The notes under the pieces are model-generated. The model was given only the letters and a program-made list of their open reading frames with translations, had not been told where the DNA came from and did no database searches. DNA of 64,000 nt from Tetrahymena thermophila SB210 (taxonomy: Eukaryota; Ciliophora; Oligohymenophorea; Hymenostomatida; Tetrahymenidae), in the NCBI RefSeq assembly GCF_000189635.1, contig NW_002476422.1, forward strand, positions 434,001 to 498,000, in the 5' to 3' direction. Made by a program: the position numbers and the translations under genes. This document shows, piece after piece, positions 50,254 through 61,229 of this stretch. Numbering within the stretch: the first letter of the stretch is position 1; each line of letters opens with the position of its first letter.

Positions 50254-53200
50254 TGAAAATTAAATTAGTGATGAAAGTGTATTAGGATTAGGTTCTGCTT
50301 TAAGAAAATGCACTAATCTCATAAATTTGGAGCTTTATCTCTCGTAAAAAAACTCTTTTATTTTGGAAAATGATATTTGTTTTTTAAAAAAAAATGAAAT
50401 TAAATCAAAAAAACAAACTCTTTAATTTAGTTAGCTTTATTTTGATTGTGTTTTTTTCTTTCTTCCTTTCTTAATTTAATCCATTTTTCTTTTTCAACTT
50501 TTGATTTTATTATTAAATTATCTCATGTTTTTTTCATTTTTTCCTATTAACTAACTAATTAATTTATTATATTTTCTTCCATATTTATAAAGTGGAAATT
50601 AAATTAGTACAATTGGTTTATATGGTTTAGGTTCTGGTTTAGGAAACTGCACTAATCTCTCAAATTTTTTAATTCTTCTAAAGTAAAATTTTTTAAAATC
50701 ACTTACTGTAAAAATATCAGTTGATAGTTTAAGGAACAAAAATTTATTAAATTCAATAAATAATTTTTGATATTGATGATTTTTTTTTTTTCAATCTATT
50801 AATTTTAAATTCATGTAGTAGTAATTTAAGGAGAGATAAATATTTATAATATTTCTAAATATAATATTAAAATATATTAATTTAGTTGATTTTATTTAAT
50901 CTCTTTTAGATTTTATAATTTTAAAAATATTCCCCCATCCCAAAATGTTGATTAATTAAATAAATAATAAACTAATTTATAAAATATTTTTTTTTCAATA
51001 TTTAAATAGTGGAAATAAAATTGGTGATGAAGAAGCAATATGTTTTGGTTTGTTTTTAGTAAATTGCACTAGTCTCTCAAGTTTAACACTTGAATTTATG
51101 TAAAATCAGTTTATTTGTTTTGGATTGTGGTATTTTTTTATTAAAAAATGAGTTTAAAACTATAAAATTTTTTAAATTTAATTATTAACTTTTGATTTGA
51201 TTTATTTTGCTTTTTACCTTGATCATGTTTTTTTTCTTCTAAATTTAACTCATTTTTTCTTTTTCAACTTTAATTTGATAATTCATTTATTATTATTTGA
51301 CATTTTTTCTTCATTTTTTCCTTTAACAACCTAATCAATTATTTATATTTTCTTCAATATTTGAAAGGGACAATTAAATAAGTTAAAAAGGTGTATCTGG
51401 CATCAGTTCTGCTTTAGGAAATATAATTAATCTCTCAAATTTAAAACTTGAATTCAGGTAAAAACATATTATTAGTTTAGGGTTGTTATTTTTTAAATAG
51501 AAAAATTAATTTTAAAAAAATAAGATTCTTTAAATTTATTTATTTATTAGCTTTATATTAGATTAATTTTGGTTTTTTATTCTGTTTATTTTTTTCATCT
51601 TTCTTAATTTAATTTAATATATTTAATTTTTTTATTTTCAACTTTTGCTATGGTTATTAGTTAATTTCTGATTAATTCATATATTTTCTTCATTTTTTTC
51701 TTCAAAAAGCAAATTAATGAATTGTGTTTTCTTCAATATTTAAAAAGTTACAATTTAATTGGTACAAATGGGGCATCAGACTTAGGTTTTAATTTAGCAA
51801 AGTGCACTAATCTCACAAATTTGACACTTAATCTTTGGTAAAAACACTTTTCATTTTGTATGTGATATTTTCTAATATAAGAATGAATTTAAAAAAATTA
51901 AAACTCTTTATATATATTTGCTTGCTATCTTTTTTATTTGATATATTTTGCTTTCTTTTTTATTATGATTGTTTATATTTTTTCTTTGCTAATTTAAGAA
52001 ATTTTTTATTTTTCAATTTTTGCTTTTATTGTTAATTAATTTTTTACTATTTATTTCATTTTTTTGTGATTTTTTCCTATCAACTAACTAATTATATATA
52101 TTTTTCTTCTTCTATATTCAAAAAGCTAGAATTATATTGGCGATGAAGGTGTATTAGGTTTAGGTTCTGGTTTAGGTAAGTGTGCTAATCTCTCAAATTT
52201 GATACTTGATATTTCGTAAAAACATTTTATTTATTTTGGACAGTGATACTTTTTAATATAAAAATGTATTTAAAACAATAAAACTTCATAATTAATATAT
52301 TAGTTGTTTATTTGATTTATTTTACTTTTTTATTTTGATTTCATTTTTTTTTATATTTTAATATAAATAATTTTTTATTTTTAAACTTTTGCTTTGATTA
52401 TTTACTCATTTCTTATAAAAACATATTTTTTCTTCATTTTCCCTTTTACTAACTAACTAATTAAATTTTTTTCCCCATATTTAAAAAGTACCAATTAAAT
52501 TGGCGAAATTGGGGCATCAGGTTTTGGTACTGCCTTAGTAAACTGCACTAATATATCAAATATGGTACTTTATATCTAGTAAAAGCAGTTTATTTATTTT
52601 GGATTAATGTTATTTTTAATATAAGAATCAATTTAAAATAATAAAACCCTTTTAAATTAATTATTGATTAATTTATTTATTAACATCTTATTTTATTTAT
52701 TCTAATTCTAATTTTGTTTTTTTCTTCTTAATTAATTTAAACTAGCTTTTTAATTTCTACTTTTGCTCTCATTATTAATTCATTTCTTATTATTTCTCTT
52801 TTTTTTCTTTAATTTTAATTCAATATTTAAAAAGTTCCAATAATATTGGTGATGTTGGTGTATCAGGCTTAGGTTTTGGTTTAGGAAAGTGCACTAACCT
52901 CTCAAATTTGATACTTAATATTAGGTAAAAATATATTATTTGCTTTGAATTGTGAAAATTTTAATTTAAAATTGAATTTAAAACAATCAAATTCCATTAA
53001 TTTAATTATTTACTTTTAGTTTGATTTTTTATTGTTGTGTATTTTTTTTTTCTTTCTTAATTTAAATAATTTTTATTTTAAATTTTTAGTTTAATAATTT
53101 ATTCATTTCTATATTATTGTTTTATATTTTTTCCTCATAATAACTAATTAATTATAGTTTCTTTAATATTTAAAAGTGGAAATAATATTAGTTATAAAGG

Positions 53201-53266
53201 AGCAGTAGACTTAAGTTCTGCTTTAGCAAAGTGCACTAATCTCAAAAATTTGGAAATTGATCTCTA
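50254..53266 (+). repeat. Tandemly duplicated exon-intron units of the LRR gene
   Basis: Exons lie at 50254-50343, 50593-50682, 51010-51099, 51368-51457, 51748-51837, 52126-52215, 52489-52578, 52835-52924 and 53177-53266, each exactly 90 bp. The start-to-start period varies from 339 to 417 bp. The flanking introns are also related: most share a TTTATTTTGG-like motif after the donor and a CTAACTAATTAATT motif before the acceptor. The duplicated unit was therefore exon plus intron. Confidence 0.85.
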
Positions 53267-53453
53267 GTAAAAACTGTTTATTTTTTTCGATTCTTATATT
53301 TTTTAATTTATCCTTATTATTCTATTTAATTTTGATTTATAATTTACTTTCATTTATATTGATAGCTTTAACAAAATCAGTAGTTTCGAAAAATTCAAAC
53401 TTAAAACCAAATATCTTAAACCAAAAAGATTAGTTGCCTATAAACATTTATGA
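50254..53453 (+). CDS. Leucine-rich-repeat protein built of 90-bp exons (5' end unresolved)
   Basis: Nine exons encode one 30-residue RNI-type LRR each, with the consensus N-x-I-G/S-D-E/x-G-x-x-G-L-G-S-x-L-x-K/N-C-T-N-L-S-N-L-x-L. For example, one reads GDEGVLGLGSGLGKCANLSN. A final exon ends in KLKTKYLKPKRLVAYKHL and TGA at 53451-53453, a basic tail typical of ciliate LRR genes. All repeat exons start with one base and end with two bases of a split codon, so each can be added or lost without changing frame. Introns are about 249-327 bp, start GTAAAA and usually end in TTTAAAAAG. The N-terminus is missing from my model; a kinase or other leading domain may lie upstream, or the exon near 49890 may be the first. 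No ligand is suggested. Confidence 0.75.
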
Positions 53454-54209
53454 TAATAAATAAATGATTAAAATAGGATTAATAAATATAAAAATATTTG
53501 AATATTAGAATATAAACTACATTATTTTATTTATGTTTCATATCATAATATTTTGTAATAGAATAATTTAATCTAAAATATAAAGAGTTAGATTTATGAT
53601 TATTTTTATATTATATCATAATTTTAGTAACTTAATTAAATAAGAAAAATTTTAGAAATAGAATTTCGTTAAATAAATAATTAATAAATTCCTATATGCT
53701 CAGCATTCGGTTTTCAACTATAATAACCTAGGTTTTCAATAATAGCTAATAAAAACCAAGTGCTTTTTTAATTTACAGAAATTCGAAGCTTTAATATCAT
53801 ACATGCCTCTATTAAATGTATTAATAATTGAAATTAATGTTTTATTTTAAATGAGGTTTTATTTTCCTAAAATTAAGGAATTTGTATAACCTCGATAATT
53901 TAATCAATTGTAAATTGGTTGGCCAGCCTTTTGTTTAGGGAGGGATTTCGATATATTTTTTGAGATTAATATTGATTAATAAAAAATGATATTGAAAGAT
54001 TATTTGCAAAATTAGAATATTAATTAAAATAATTATTGAAATATAGATAGGAATTACAAATAATTAGTTGTTGTTTATATAAATTATTTAATTTTTATTT
54101 ATTTGTTTGTTTGTTTGGTTTAACAAAAGTCAATGAAATAGTACATCTACTCCATCAACCAGAATAAGAATGAGAAAATTTATTAAAATCAGGATCAAAA
54201 ATGTGTATT
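53454..54209. other. AT-rich region with LRR-like fragments, then the INO1 3' flank
   Basis: Two short plus-strand segments look like LRR pieces: about 53781-53842 (KFEALISYMPLLNVLIIE, directly after a TTTACAG acceptor) and about 53883-53989 (LYNLDNLINCKLVGQPF). They do not join into a frame with each other or with the LRR gene as I read it. They may be a remnant of another copy or alternative 3' exons. Confidence 0.35.
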
Positions 54210-55739
54210 TCACTCTTCAGTGACGGGGCACTTGAATTCGAGGAGTAAGTTATCATCAGCGTGGAGACCAGCACAAGCCTTGAAGATGTTATCAAGAGCA
54301 CTCTTTTATCTGTAAAGGGAATTGACAAGAGGAGTGTTTTCATCAGTCAAGGGAGCCTTGCAGAGATAACCTAAAGTGGATAAGACTCTGTTGAATCTTT
54401 GGAAGGTTCTCATACCATCAACCTTGTATTCGATTCTTTCAAATAATTCAGTGATGAGGATTAAATCAAGAATAATGGGAGCAGCAAGGAGAGAATCTTC
54501 ACAAACGTTGTAAAGAACGAGGGTGTGTTGACCACCAAGGAAGATTTCACTGAGGTATTCATCCATAGCCTTCTTAGAGTCACCAGTGTAAGGAACATAC
54601 TTAATGACGATTTCGTGATCGATTTTATTGGTTTCAGGGTAGAGGATCTTGTTGGAACCGGTGATATCATCAACGCATGATTTCTTGGAGAGTTCCTTTG
54701 ACTTGAATTACTTTTCAGAAGAAAGATTCTTACCATCATTGTTACCCAAGTGATTGTAGGAAACGATGGATTGGGGCTTGATACCAGCACTGACGAGGAA
54801 ATCAACCAAAGAGGTCTTAATCTTGGTTTAACCAGACTTGAAGTCATCACCAACAATGAAGACATCCTTTTGCTTGGCAAGTTCAATAACACCAGGAACG
54901 AGAGTATTTTGAGGAGAACCATTAATATAGCTGCATCCTTCTAAGATGGTGGCGACGGCATAAACAGTAGAAGCAGAGATTTCAGCTTCAGAGTTTTCAA
55001 TAGCCTTAAGGACATTTTCAGCAGTGTCATGAACACCAGGAGTGAGTTAGCAGAAACGTTCAGTGTTAGCAGTCCAAAGAACAATAACCTTATCGCAGTT
55101 GTTGGCAGCCTTGAATTCACGGATGTCCTTTCTGATGGTTTCCAAGTGTTCAAGCTTGTTGTGACCTTCTAAGATGTTGTCAGCTCTGGTCTTTTGGTTG
55201 GCAGCGATGAAATCTTCATAGTAGATAGCCTTCTTGGGGACCATATCTCTCATATAGGGGTCTAACTTTTCAATGAGGTTGTATTCTAAGACTTAAGCTC
55301 TCTTCATGGCTTGAGATAAGTTTAAGGCAGAGATATCCCAACCACCAATGACGACATCATCAGGGTTAACAAGGGGGAGGACTTAGTTCATGGGAAGATA
55401 AACTTCTTCAGAACCAGAGCAACCAACCTTAATGGTAGAAGCTTAGGTGATAGAACCGTAGTAGTTGGCAGTTTATTCACCTCTCTTTGTGAACCAGGAG
55501 AGCTTCATCTTGTTGGCAAGGAGACCAGCAGTGAAGGTAGTACCGTTATTACCACCCCAACCGACGAGCATGATACCTAATTTAGGAACCTTAGTGTTGG
55601 TCTTGAAGGTGTATTCAGTGGTCTTAGGAGTAACCTTCAAGGTACCATTTTCAAGCTTTTCAACATTGGAGGACTTGTATTAGTAGGAAGCTTGGATGAA
55701 GCCGTTTTCGTAGGTAACGTTATTGGAGTTGACTTGCAT
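54210..55739 (-). CDS. INO1: myo-Inositol-3-phosphate synthase
   Basis: This NAD-dependent cytosolic enzyme converts glucose 6-phosphate to 1L-myo-inositol 3-phosphate, the committed step of inositol and hence phosphoinositide synthesis. One intronless frame of 509 residues matches the family's usual length. Visible are the Rossmann loop [10 protein letters not shown] (residues 60-69), the segment [47 protein letters not shown], and the signature region [19 protein letters not shown] followed by [14 protein letters not shown]. The C-terminal core has [20 protein letters not shown] and ends ECPVTEE-like (KCPVTEE). Codon use is far more C- and G-rich than in the neighbours (AAC, GTC, ACC, CTC, mostly CAA for Gln), the pattern of a highly expressed ciliate gene. 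TGCGCA palindromes lie upstream. Confidence 0.97.
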
Positions 55740-55932
55740 TTTAAAGATTTTTTTTAATTTTTTTTTTAATTATGTTTAAGTTGTTGGTATTTAAAAATTT
55801 TTTTAATTTATTTAATTATGATAAGACTTATTCATCCTATTAGAGCTATTTTTAAAGCTGGTAATTAACCATCATAGTTTTAAAATTAAATGCGTTCAAA
55901 ATAATGTTAAGATTATTAACCAACGAATCAAG

Positions 55933-56531
55933 TGCGCACTTCTTTTGAAATCTTAATCAAAAATTTTAATTAATTAATTCCAAATTTGAAATAAATATTG
56001 ATGCGCATCCAAAATAATTTTGATCATGCATATTTGTTATTTTCTTATTAGTCCAACAACGCAGCTAAATACAAATTTCTAATTTCATTAAATTCAAAAC
56101 ATTAATTACTACGCACATATAATTTCATCAACTCCACATGTTCTAACTTTAATTGCTACAAACTAAGCTATGTTTGCTAGTTTTTTACGTCAAATTTGAA
56201 AAATCAAATACTTTATATATATTTTTTAAACCTAAATAAAATTTTTTCTTAAATTTTAAAAGTTAAAGTATTCCATATTTGCTCTAATATCATTGAAGAT
56301 ATCTATAGTTTTTATCTCAATATTGGCTCTATTCATATATAGCTTTAGCTGAATCTTAATAAAAACCTTTTTAAAACAAATATAAATCATATAAAAGCCT
56401 ATTATCCTCTTATATCGATTAATTCAAAACGTTTTTAAATTATATTAGTTTATTTTAGGCAAGTCATTATAATTAATAAAAAAAGCAATCATAATAGCTA
56501 TCTAATCTGATTTTGCTTTCACAAGTGCGCA
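55933..56531. promoter_or_regulatory. Cluster of TGCGCA palindromes upstream of INO1
   Basis: TGCGCA occurs at 55933-55938, 56002-56007 and 56526-56531, about 195, 265 and 790 bases upstream of the INO1 start. Two copies share the longer word CAAGTGCGCA. Related GCGCA/ACGCAC words occur at about 56111 and 56879-56888. In DNA this poor in G and C the six-base word should be very rare, and I noticed only two other copies in the window (about 33470 and 37674). A role as a binding site for a transcription factor controlling INO1 is inference. Confidence 0.4.
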
Positions 56532-56549
56532 TTTTTCAATTTTTAGATT

Positions 56550-56745
56550 GCAATCAGTCTTCGTATTAAATAAAGTAATCAACTTAGAAGACTCAATAGC
56601 CAAACTAAAGCAAGAAAGAAATAACAACAAAGAATTAAGCGTACAAGTAAATCGTGAGAAATAGAATAAATAAATACTTAAAAATAGAAATATTTTAAAA
56701 AAAGAAAATAAAAATCCTAAATTGAATATCACCATATAGACATTT
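56550..56745 (+). CDS. Possible coiled-coil exon of an unrecognised gene
   Basis: Within a long TGA-free frame (about 56354-57092) one stretch has clear coding character: LEDSIAKLKQERNNNKEL, then QVNREKQNKQILKN, a charged heptad-like coiled coil. It has no obvious initiator ATG, and the sequence on both sides returns to Phe/Ile/Lys-rich translation of A/T DNA. It could be an internal exon, the remnant of a gene, or chance. The opposite strand carries a 77-codon standard-code frame that looks less convincing. Confidence 0.25.
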
Positions 56746-57377
56746 AAAATCTAAGTAGTACTATTTTTTAATTTCGTTGTTTTTAATTACTAACAAAGAA
56801 AGATATTTTTGGTGTTCAAAGTAAAATTAGAAAGTAAAGAAGATAAACAAAGCAAAATTAACTAAACAAAACCAAATACGCACGCACACGAGTTTAAATT
56901 AATAATTTTTGCATATTTAATTGATATAAATAGGATTTATTATTTGCTTTTAAAACACATTAAAATTTCTTTTAATTTTTTTACTTACTTTTAATTCTGT
57001 ACTTTAAAACTTGTGCTATTCTAATCATTTCTAATAAGATTTCAATTTAGTACAAAATTAATTTTCATTTTCAACATGGTTTAAAACCTATGAAAAAATC
57101 TATAAATTAATTGCAAAAACAAATTTATAATTTAATTTATTAATATTTCTGTAATGTTTATTTTTAATGCTTCATAACAAAAATAATGAATCTCTTCAAT
57201 AATAAATTTCATTTCTGATGAATATGAAATCTGTTATAGAGCATGTATTAATAATTAAGATATTTTAGATTTAAGAAATTTGTATTTATTTATTAACAAA
57301 ATATAATAAAAATCAATATTTTTTATTTAATATACAACATATCTTTATATATTTAATTAAGCTAAAGTATAAAGATA

Positions 57378-58680
57378 TCATCTTCCATGTCTTTACTTAA
57401 AATGTTTTCCTTCTAATTTTTTTAACTTTATTGTAGATAAATCATAATAGCATATATTTCTTGGTGATATTAAGCTCAAATCCTCACAAAATGCTTCAAT
57501 ATTGAATTATGCGGTTTCTATAGGTTTTAATTCACTACATATTGCTCCTATTATAGTATTTTCGGAAGTATTTTGAAATAGCAGCGAAACATTTATCCAT
57601 AAAAATTTTAAACCAAATTTTTATTTGGTGTTATTCTTCAACCAAACAAATCAATCAGCAGAGAGCTCATTTTAATTTGAGTAATCCCTTTTATATTTGT
57701 TAAAAATAATTAAAAGCATATTAGCTGATGAATCTCCTACAAAATAGTTTAAAATTGTTATTTTACATAATATTCTCATTGATTATTTATGATTTCAAAA
57801 GGACTTATAAATTTTTCAACTCCTTATGCAACATCAAATGATGAGTAATTTTTAATATAGCTATTTATCGCCGATTTAAATTACACGTTAGGAACATTTT
57901 TTCATTTATTAAATTATTAATTTATGATATGAAAGAAGTCAGCTTATCATAAGTTTGCAATAATATACATATTTTTTATACATTCTTATATAAATATGTT
58001 GTTGGAATGGCAATTTTTAAAAGATTAATTCATGAATTTACAATTATTTTGGCAGCTTTTATGTAAATCAATAAAATTCTTTATGTAAATAAATATTAAG
58101 CTTTCTTGATTGATTGATTGGTATTGTAATATCATTAGAAATTATTAATAAAAGGAATAGGTTTAATTGAGTCTATTTCAAAAGATTTAATATTTTAAAT
58201 GAAATTTACACTTGGTAATATCAAAGAACTTTACCTTTTAACAAAGTCTACTACTTTATCACCTTCAACTTTTATTAAAGAAATGGATAGAAAAATGTAA
58301 TTTATTTTGCATAAATTATTTCAAATTATTTATAAATAAGGCTGCCTATTTATTACGTTCTATGAACTGGATTCTATGTAGTTTTGTTAAAAAAGCTTTA
58401 AGTAATATTATTCGAAGTTTTTTAGTAACTAAAAGGTCTTATCAATAGCTCCACTCGCTCCTCTAAGTTAATAAGATTCAATATTTATTTCTCTACACAT
58501 TTTTTTAGTTTTCCTAAACCACCACAACCAATAGAAGCTTGATCAAAAGAACACTCTTCTTACATATTCACATTAATATTTAGTATCTTTACCAATAAAA
58601 AACTTATCTTTAATTAGGTGTTGATAGTCTTTATTCAGTTATTTTTAAATAGATCTTTTTTCTAATAATTTTTTTGTCAT
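57378..58680 (-). pseudogene. Hypothetical minus-strand gene, possibly decayed
   Basis: Several minus-strand segments look coding. A start MTKKLLEKRSIQKQLNKDYQ at 58680 leads into DTKYQCEYV. Then comes ECSFDQASIGCGGLGKLKKC in a different frame near 58500-58560, NVPNVQFKSAINSYIKNYSS near 57880, and DSSANMLLIIFNKYKRDYSN near 57730. The last part, KFLWINVSLLFQNTSENTII and ICSELKPIETAQFNIEAFCE, ends at TGA 57380-57378. The last two segments share one frame but are separated by an in-frame TGA (57653-57651) with no obvious intron around it, and the first two need a frame change. I cannot tell unresolved small introns from real decay. The C-terminal part faintly resembles the Ig-like FW domain of NBR1-type proteins. 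No function is assigned. Confidence 0.4.
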
Positions 58681-59539
58681 ATTAATTTTATTATTTAAAA
58701 TGTTACATGCTCCTTTTGATAGTATATTAACTACTATTTTTGCAACTTTTACTAAAGTTTTTACATTTCTTACTACAAACTTTGTCTTTATTTAATCTCT
58801 TTTTAAAAAATTATTAAATTAATAAAACTTTTAAGAAATAAAATAATTTGATATGTATTCAGTTTTTTATATTATTAAAGTAATAGTTTATTTTTCTTTG
58901 GAACGAAAATATTTAATTCTAATAAATAGTATTTTTAATTAATTTTCAATATCTTTAAAATTTGATTGAAAATCAATTAAAATATTTAATATGAGTTCTT
59001 CATGGAAATAAAAATTGTTCAAACAAAACTGATTAATATACATAGGTCGATGATATGATTACAATTAATAAAAGAATAATTCATTTTAATTGCACATTAT
59101 TTTAATTCTAAATTAAATATGAAAATAAATCATTTTTATACATACATTTTCTTTTTTTTGGCTTTAAGTTACAAGAAATAAAATATACAAATAAGATTTT
59201 CTAATTTAATTAATAAATTTTTTAACAAATTTATGACTTACAAAAATAAATTTTGTTTAATAAGTTTTTAATCAATCAAAAAAATAAAATAATTTCATCA
59301 ATTTTATTATCAAATTTAGAATAGTGAAGGTCAGAATAGGCTAAATTTAAGATTTCTGATCAGCCATTTATCAAGATTAAATTCAACTAAAAGAGGGAAA
59401 ATAAAAAAGTAATAGGAATTCTTATCATTTTTTATAAAAGATTTATGATCAGAAACCTATATTAACTATTAAATATCCAGACTTAAGAAATGTTTATTTA
59501 ATAATTTATTTTAAATTATTTACTTTAAAAATAAAATTT
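58681..59539. other. AT-rich region between divergent genes
   Basis: Nothing is recognisable. It should contain the promoter of the secreted-protein gene starting at 59540. Confidence 0.5.
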
Positions 59540-60490
59540 ATGGCAAAATAAGTGATTTACATCATTACCTTAACTCTGCTTTTAGCGATTTAATGTCTTG
59601 CTTTTGTTAACATCAGAGGTTTTAACTAATTTGAGGATGTTTCATAATGCAAATTACATTGCTCAGATATTATTGATTAAGTCATACCTGGTGCTATTTT
59701 AGGTATAAACTATAAATATGGTGGTTTAAACTATAAAGAATTACAAAATTGGTTTTTGACATACAATATTAACTATTGCTGTGAATAATAGAAAACATAC
59801 GATTTCCTAAATGGAATGATAGTACCTGACTTCATTGAGGTGGAAAAAGCTAATTTTGCCGATTTGGAAAAAATTACTTCAAATATAACCCCTAATCTTA
59901 AAAACGAGAAGTAATATAAATACTAAATAAATATTGTTCATGAATTCTAAAGAAGAGCTCTTAATATTTATGTTGATAAGAGTTAATTCCGCGTTAATAT
60001 GACAACAATAGAGTAAATAGTTCCTGATTTAAACAAATGTGACACAAGCTATAATCTAGATAATAAATGCTGGTTATCAGCTGTTAGTAGCATAGGATAA
60101 TATGCCTTTGATAAATTAACATTAGGTAGCTATCAAAAGGTTAATTTAACCATATAAACAAATTCAAAATATGATTAAGAAGAAGCTATTTAAATTTACA
60201 AATCATATATTGCTAAAAATGGTCTTAAGCAAATTAATCAGGCATTTAAAAGCAGTGAAAATCCTTCAGTCACAATTAATTATTATGGATGTATCGATTT
60301 ATTATCAAGCAAAAATTGGAATGACTTCATCAATAATCTCAGTGCTAAGTATTATATTTATGGAATAGATTCGATTTCTCAAGAAAGTAAATTACAATCA
60401 AGTGTTATAGATTCATATCATCTTTTTGATAAAGAATCTCCAGAAATATATTAATGTGCTGAAAAGGTATATTAAATTGTTTATAAATGA
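59540..60490 (+). CDS. Secreted protein, hypothetical
   Basis: An uninterrupted 317-codon frame begins with a textbook signal peptide (MAKQVIYIITLTLLLAIQCL, likely cleaved near CLAF). The mature part of about 295 residues has scattered Cys (CKLHC, NYCCEQ, NKCDTSYNLDNKCW, YYGCID, IYQCAEK), several N-glycosylation sequons (NIT, NMT, NLT, NLS), and no further membrane helix. It is therefore predicted to be secreted, stored in a granule, or lumenal. The folded part shows mixed alpha/beta character, and I recognise no family. The start is fixed by the signal peptide and the stop by TGA. The downstream flank is pure A/T, giving sharp contrast to the coding composition. Confidence 0.85.
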
Positions 60491-61229
60491 ACATATAGTT
60501 CTTCCAAGAACTAAATTCATAAATAAGCAATAAACAAATTTAATTTGAAGGCTATATTCTTCTTTTATGATTTGTTGAAAAAATGATATTTTAAAAATGT
60601 ATTTTTTATATTTTATATAGATTTTAAATGTTAAACATTTTATAAATAAAAGCATATATTCTTAAAAAAACTAAAAATTGGTTAACATTTTTATATTTAT
60701 AAAAATTTTTTTAAATATAAAAATAAATTGATATGCTTAATAGAATAAATTAAAAAGTTTTTTTATTAGGAATCTAAGAATTTAAAAAAATTATCAATAT
60801 GCATAATTTATACCACAATAGAGAGGGTTGATAGATAAATTGCATTATTTATATATAATAAATTTTAATTTCTATAAATTTAAATTTCTACAGAAATAGC
60901 TTGAGAATAATAAAAAACATGAAATGTTTTAAAAGAATAATAATAAAAAGCAATTATTTATCGGATCTATCTCTAAAATGAAATATTTGTATATTATATT
61001 TAATTTATTTATAGATATTATCTTTTACTCATTTCTCATCTGATTTAAAGTTTTTAAATCAAGTATTTATTGATGAATAAGAAAAAAGATACTTCAACTA
61101 AAGGGTTTATAATATATTTGATTTGAAATATATATTTTACATTAAATAACTTAAATAGTATTTAGAATTACTAAATAATTTAAATTAATTTGCAATTTAG
61201 TGTTTTAATTAAAGGAGAAGCAAAAAATA
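60491..61229. other. AT-rich intergenic region
   Basis: No gene is visible. The last 20 bases (AAAGGAGAAGCAAAAAATA) are the purine-rich leader of the next gene. Confidence 0.5.

Larger units (their letters stand above)
55740..57377. other. Intergenic region upstream of INO1 with GCGC-core palindromes and a possible coiled-coil exon
   Basis: The region is A/T-rich apart from isolated G+C-containing words such as TGCGCA and ACGCACGCACACG. A TGA-free plus-strand frame runs from about 56354 to 57092. Only a short part of it, described separately, looks coding. Confidence 0.5.

Noticed and set aside
51835-52035. 66-codon frame in the LRR array
   Set aside because: It lies inside an intron between two 90-bp LRR exons and is poly-Phe/Leu/Tyr.
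50254-53266. Array read as a minisatellite or transposon-derived repeat
   Set aside because: The conserved parts are exactly the coding exons with split-codon phase kept, while the introns drift in length, so the pattern is that of exon duplication in a gene.
54155-55683. Several frames on both strands across INO1
   Set aside because: All overlap the single 509-residue INO1 frame, which carries the family motifs throughout; the others are shadows caused by its higher G+C content.
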